A stretch of 5,255 nt of DNA from Candidatus Methanomethylicia archaeon (GTDB lineage: Archaea > Thermoproteota > Methanomethylicia > CALHIW01), in assembly GCA_938030905.1 (NCBI GenBank), contig CALHIW010000041.1, positions 1-5,255 of the forward strand, read 5' to 3'. A program made the position numbers and the translations under genes. The notes under the pieces were generated by a model. The model saw nothing but the letters and a program-made list of their open reading frames with translations, was not told the origin of the DNA and did no database searches. This document shows, one piece after another, positions 4,743 to 5,255 of this stretch. How positions within the stretch are numbered: position 1 is the first letter of the stretch; each line of letters starts with the position of its first letter.

Positions 4743-5255
4743 GGTTTACCTCTTCTTAGTGATATTTTTACTGTGGGAATTTTCTCAGTTATAAATAGTC
4801 TTTGCTGCTATGTGTAGGATTACTATTGTAAAAACTGTTATGTAAATTATTCCAATATAGGCTATTGAGTGGCCATCCATAAATCCACTTCTAGCAGCTA
4901 TCATTGGATAGCTGAATGGTATAGTGTATATTAACATTCTAAATATGGGCGGTAATGTATTTATATCTGAAAACATAGCTATCATACTCTAGTATAATAA
5001 TTAACGGTATTATGTAGCCTACAAGTATCTGAGCACCTCTCACATCTTCAGCGAATAAACTATTCTAATTGCTAGAGTTAAAGAGGCTACAATAGTTATA
5101 AATATTAGTAGACCTATGACTACATAGAGGCTTAATGGTAGTGATAGAATTGAAGTATCTAGCTGCTATAATGTATACTTTATGAATGAATTCATGTAGT
5201 ATCTGAAGCCTACCATGTAGCTTACAGATCCTAAAGCAGCTATAATTGATGAACC
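4739..5255 (-). pseudogene. Broken ABC-2 type transporter permease (N-terminal part outside window)
   Basis: The bottom strand encodes the C-terminal membrane half of an ABC-2 type permease, the integral membrane subunit of an ABC exporter, but in pieces. From the window edge it reads GSSIIAALGSVSYMVGFRYY up to an in-frame TAG at 5166-5168. The same frame continues QLDTSILSLPLSL and VVIGLLIFITIVASLTLAI, a membrane helix. The frame changes at about 5064-5043 to give FAEDVRGAQILVGYIIPLII, the usual (S/D)VRxAQ...P segment, and again at about 4988-4965 to give MFSDINTLPPIFRMLIYTIP, FSYPMIAARSGF and a last hydrophobic helix. A fourth lesion near 4800-4785 shifts into ITEKIPTVKISLRRGKP, the typical family tail, which ends at TGA 4741-4739. 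The calling frames fit one protein, so decay is clear unless the sequence contains errors. The ATPase partner would be expected upstream, beyond 5255. Confidence 0.8.
4748..4752 (-). promoter_or_regulatory. Shine-Dalgarno before the alkyltransferase ATG
   Basis: On the minus strand GAGGT is followed by five bases and the ATG at 4742-4740, which fixes this start and fits translation from a leadered, originally polycistronic message. A TATA-like sequence (minus-strand ATTTATAA, 4796-4789) lies about 50 bp upstream and could now give the gene its own promoter, but it falls inside former permease coding sequence. Confidence 0.6.

Noticed and set aside
4785..4985. A separate 66-aa membrane protein gene on the minus strand
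   Set aside because: It is the last-helix segment of the broken ABC-2 permease; its start methionine is internal to the family alignment and matching segments continue on both sides in other frames.
1..5255. CRISPR array, rRNA, tRNA or replication origin
   Set aside because: No regularly spaced direct repeats, no rRNA-like GC-rich conserved blocks, no tRNA cloverleaf and no ORB-type origin repeats were seen by eye.

Overview
The window is AT-rich and looks like a stretch of a thermophilic crenarchaeal (Thermoproteota) chromosome. The evidence is a HdrA-type flavoprotein, an archaeal PP1-type protein phosphatase, a one-domain archaeal O6-alkylguanine-DNA alkyltransferase, AGA/AGG as the preferred arginine codons, and TATA-like boxes close to start codons. 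The genus cannot be told from this sequence.

Layout. Bases 1-474 (+) are the 3' end of a HdrA-like gene. Bases 475-2823 are mostly gene-free and read as decayed DNA. The bottom strand between about 555 and 2087 carries broken pieces of a DDE transposase: an N-terminal part at 2058-1838 and a C-terminal part at about 1318-579, bounded by a weak imperfect inverted repeat. Between the two pieces sits one intact gene of unknown function (1373-1765, +), directly behind a 31-bp perfect palindrome. Bases 2088-2823 hold a second faint bottom-strand coding trace and little else. Then come two intact housekeeping-type genes on the plus strand, ridA (2824-3213) and a PPP-family protein phosphatase (3303-4208). 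A convergent intergenic stretch (4209-4427) rich in inverted repeats follows. On the minus strand lie the alkyltransferase gene (4742-4428) and, upstream of it, an ABC-2 type permease (5255-4739, running off the window) broken by at least one stop codon and three frameshifts.

How the genes relate. RidA (metabolite damage control), the phosphatase (signalling) and the alkyltransferase (DNA repair) share no obvious pathway. The permease remnant originally ended in an ATGA overlap with the alkyltransferase start, so these two were probably one transcription unit. No defence system, CRISPR array, rRNA or tRNA was found. The least explained object is the intact palindrome-fronted small gene inside the dead transposon.
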